A stretch of 64,000 bases of DNA from Scandinavium ludwigii_A (GTDB lineage Bacteria; Pseudomonadota; Gammaproteobacteria; Enterobacterales; Enterobacteriaceae): NCBI GenBank assembly GCA_050516505.1, contig CP191518.1, forward strand, positions 3,596,001-3,660,000, written 5' to 3'. Positions 61,950 through 64,000 of the stretch are shown in pieces. How positions within the stretch are numbered: position 1 is the stretch's first letter; the number at the start of each line of letters is the position of its first letter. The notes below the pieces were generated by a model. It was not told the origin of the DNA, made no database searches, and saw nothing but the letters and a program-made list of their open reading frames with translations. A program made the position numbers and the translations under genes.

Positions 61950-64000
61950 ATGATGATTTTGAGTATTATTGCCACCGTTGTCCTCCTCGGCGTGCTCTTC
62001 TATCACCGGGTTAATCTGCTATTGAGCAGCCTTATTCTGCTGGTCTGGACCGGGGCGCTGGGCGCTGCAGGCCTGTGGAACATCTGGTTGCTGGTTCCTC
62101 TGGCGATCATTCTGGTGCCGTTTAATCTGCGTCCGATGCGTAAAGCGATGATCTCTGCGCCAGTGTTCCGCACCTTCAGCAAAGTGATGCCGCCGATGTC
62201 GCGCACCGAGAAAGAAGCGATCGACGCGGGCACCACCTGGTGGGAAGGCGATCTGTTCCAGGGCAATCCGGACTGGAAAAAACTGCACAACTACCCGCAG
62301 CCGCAACTGACCGCTGAAGAGCAGGCGTTTATCGACGGCCCGGTGGAAGAAGCCTGCCGCATGGCGAACGACTTCGAGATAACCCACGAACTGGCGGATC
62401 TGCCGCCGGAACTGTGGGCGTATCTGAAAGAGCATCGTTTCTTCGCGATGATCATTAAGAAAGAGTACGGCGGCCTCGAGTTCTCTGCGTATGCGCAGTC
62501 TCGCGTGCTGCAAAAGCTGTCCGGCGTCTCCGGGATCCTGGCGATCACCGTCGGCGTACCGAACTCCCTCGGCCCGGGCGAACTGCTGCAACATTACGGC
62601 ACCGACGAGCAGAAAAATCATTACCTGCCGCGTCTGGCACGGGGTCAGGAAATCCCTTGTTTCGCACTGACCAGCCCGGAAGCGGGTTCTGATGCGGGCG
62701 CGATTCCGGATACCGGCGTGGTGTGCATGGGTGAATGGCAGGGTGAGCAGGTGCTCGGCATGCGACTCACCTGGAACAAACGCTATATCACCCTCGCGCC
62801 GATTGCGACCGTGCTCGGCCTGGCATTTAAACTTTCTGACCCGGACAAACTCTTGGGCGGAGAAGAAGATTTAGGCATTACCTGTGCGCTGATCCCAACC
62901 GGGACGCCGGGCGTGGAAATTGGTCGTCGTCACTTCCCGCTCAACGTGCCGTTCCAGAACGGTCCGACCCGCGGTCAGGATATTTTCGTGCCGATCGATT
63001 TCATCATCGGCGGGCCAAAAATGGCCGGTCAGGGCTGGCGTATGTTGGTGGAATGCCTGTCTGTGGGTCGCGGCATCACCCTGCCGTCAAACTCGACGGG
63101 CGGCGTGAAATCCGTAGCGATGGCGACCGGCGCTTACGCACACATCCGACGTCAATTCAAAATCTCTATCGGTAAGATGGAAGGGATTGAAGAGCCGCTG
63201 GCGCGTATCGCAGGCAACGCGTACGTGATGGACGCTGCGGCGTCGCTCATTACCTACGGGATCATGCTCGGTGAAAAACCGGCAGTGTTATCAGCCATTG
63301 TGAAGTATCACTGTACCCACCGTGGCCAGCAGTCAATTATTGATGCAATGGATATCACAGGCGGGAAAGGCATTATGCTCGGCGAAGGTAACTTCCTCGC
63401 CCGTGCTTACCAGGGCGCACCCATTGCGATCACCGTGGAAGGCGCCAACATCCTGACCCGCAGCATGATGATCTTCGGCCAAGGCGCGATCCGCTGCCAT
63501 CCTTATGTGCTCGAAGAGATGGCTGCCGCGCAGAACAAAGATCTTAACGCTTTCGATCAGCTGTTGTTTAAACACATCGGCCACGTGGGCAGCAACAAAG
63601 TGCGCAGCTTCTGGCTCGGTCTGACTCGCGGTCTGACCAGCAGCACGCCGACGCATGACGCGACCCGTCGCTACTATCAACACCTGAACCGTCTGAGTGC
63701 CAACCTGGCGCTGCTGTCTGATGTGTCGATGGCGGTACTTGGCGGCAGCCTGAAGCGTCGCGAGCGTATCTCCGCCCGTCTGGGGGATGTGCTGAGCCAG
63801 CTGTATCTGGCCTCTGCGGTGCTGAAACGCTATGACGACGAAGGCCGTAACGAAGCGGATTTGCCGCTGGTTCACTGGGGCGTTCAGGACGCGCTGCATC
63901 AGGCTGAACAGGCGATGGATGACCTGCTGCGTAACTTCCCGAACGGGTTTGTGGCAGGCGTGATGCGCTTCGTCATCTTCCCGACGGGTCGTCATTACGT
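61950..64000 (+). CDS. fadE: Acyl-CoA dehydrogenase FadE, 5' part
   Basis: 683 of about 814 codons are in the window. First step of fatty acid beta-oxidation, FAD-dependent. Two hydrophobic N-terminal segments (about 3-20 and 25-47) suggest membrane attachment. The dehydrogenase core follows: FALTSPEAGSDAGAIPDTG near 232-250 and an ITVEGANILTRSMMIFGQGA segment near 497-516. Near identity to E. coli FadE is seen throughout. The first of two adjacent ATGs is taken (MMILSIIATVVLLG). Preceded by a FadR site. Confidence 0.97.
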   Translation, partial: MMILSIIATVVLLGVLFYHRVNLLLSSLILLVWTGALGAAGLWNIWLLVPLAIILVPFNLRPMRKAMISAPVFRTFSKVMPPMSRTEKEAIDAGTTWWEGDLFQGNPDWKKLHNYPQPQLTAEEQAFIDGPVEEACRMANDFEITHELADLPPELWAYLKEHRFFAMIIKKEYGGLEFSAYAQSRVLQKLSGVSGILAITVGVPNSLGPGELLQHYGTDEQKNHYLPRLARGQEIPCFALTSPEAGSDAGAIPDTGVVCMGEWQGEQVLGMRLTWNKRYITLAPIATVLGLAFKLSDPDKLLGGEEDLGITCALIPTGTPGVEIGRRHFPLNVPFQNGPTRGQDIFVPIDFIIGGPKMAGQGWRMLVECLSVGRGITLPSNSTGGVKSVAMATGAYAHIRRQFKISIGKMEGIEEPLARIAGNAYVMDAAASLITYGIMLGEKPAVLSAIVKYHCTHRGQQSIIDAMDITGGKGIMLGEGNFLARAYQGAPIAITVEGANILTRSMMIFGQGAIRCHPYVLEEMAAAQNKDLNAFDQLLFKHIGHVGSNKVRSFWLGLTRGLTSSTPTHDATRRYYQHLNRLSANLALLSDVSMAVLGGSLKRRERISARLGDVLSQLYLASAVLKRYDDEGRNEADLPLVHWGVQDALHQAEQAMDDLLRNFPNGFVAGVMRFVIFPTGRHY

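Noticed and set aside
1..64000. CRISPR arrays, transposases and rRNA genes
   Set aside because: No regularly spaced repeats, transposase motifs or rRNA signatures were seen anywhere in the window.

Overview
The window is a piece of chromosome from a member of the Enterobacteriaceae. Its genes follow the Escherichia coli order from phoB/sbcDC through aroL, proC, ddlA, sbmA, ampH and hemB, and then proBA-phoE-crl-frsA-gpt-pepD-dinB-gmhA-fadE. Most proteins match my memory of the E. coli K-12 proteins closely enough to name, and tRNA-Thr(CGU) appears identical. It is not E. coli. A Na+-translocating NADH:quinone reductase operon (nqrABCDEF-nqrM) lies between dinB and yafK, phoA and dgcC are missing beside psiF, and several extra genes are inserted. 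This fits the Enterobacter/Lelliottia/Citrobacter/Kluyvera group, but the sequence read by eye does not settle the genus. No insertion sequence, integrase, CRISPR array or complete prophage was seen.

Layout. 1-8.2 kb: 5' part of phoB with its Pho boxes, the SbcCD nuclease, AraJ exporter, Mak fructokinase, RdgC. 8.2-10.3 kb: ppnP, aroM, yaiA and aroL, the last behind TyrR and TrpR sites. 10.6-15.7 kb: a DUF2076 gene, yaiI, proC, psiF, iraP, an MdtG-like exporter and an extensin-like (LAS-fold) peptidase; the last two sit where the phoA side of the E. coli locus would be. 15.8-22.7 kb: ddlA, yaiZ, yaiY, yaiW-sbmA, a cysteine hydrolase, ampH, iprA. 22.8-30.5 kb: a large autotransporter, hemB and the taurine operon tauABCD.

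30.5-43.6 kb is the variable block between tauA and the tRNA gene. It holds a candidate 58-residue small protein, a DUF3302/HlyD membrane-fusion pair, a diguanylate cyclase, the 3' remnant of a Bcr/CflA drug exporter, a periplasmic aldehyde oxidase operon (paoABCD) followed by a MocA-like cytidylyltransferase gene, a DUF1345 membrane protein, two aldo/keto reductases and a DUF1482-like small protein. 43.7-64 kb returns to the core: thrW, proA, proB, a phoE-locus porin, crl, frsA, gpt, pepD, dinB, nqrM-F-E-D-C-B-A, yafK, yafJ, gmhA and the first 683 codons of fadE.

Themes. Phosphate-starvation genes recur (phoB, psiF, iraP, phoE) although phoA is absent from its usual place. The porin in the phoE slot keeps a good Pho box, but has glycine where E. 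coli PhoE has Lys125, the residue tied to anion selectivity. Several genes act on the envelope or peptidoglycan (ddlA, ampH, extensin-like peptidase, yafK/dpaA, sbmA-yaiW, autotransporter). The pao cluster looks self-sufficient for making and loading its molybdenum cytosine-dinucleotide cofactor. Nothing in the window amounts to a clearly new multi-gene system; the best leads are the altered PhoE, the five-gene pao operon, the psiF/iraP locus without phoA, and the small ORF upstream of tauA.
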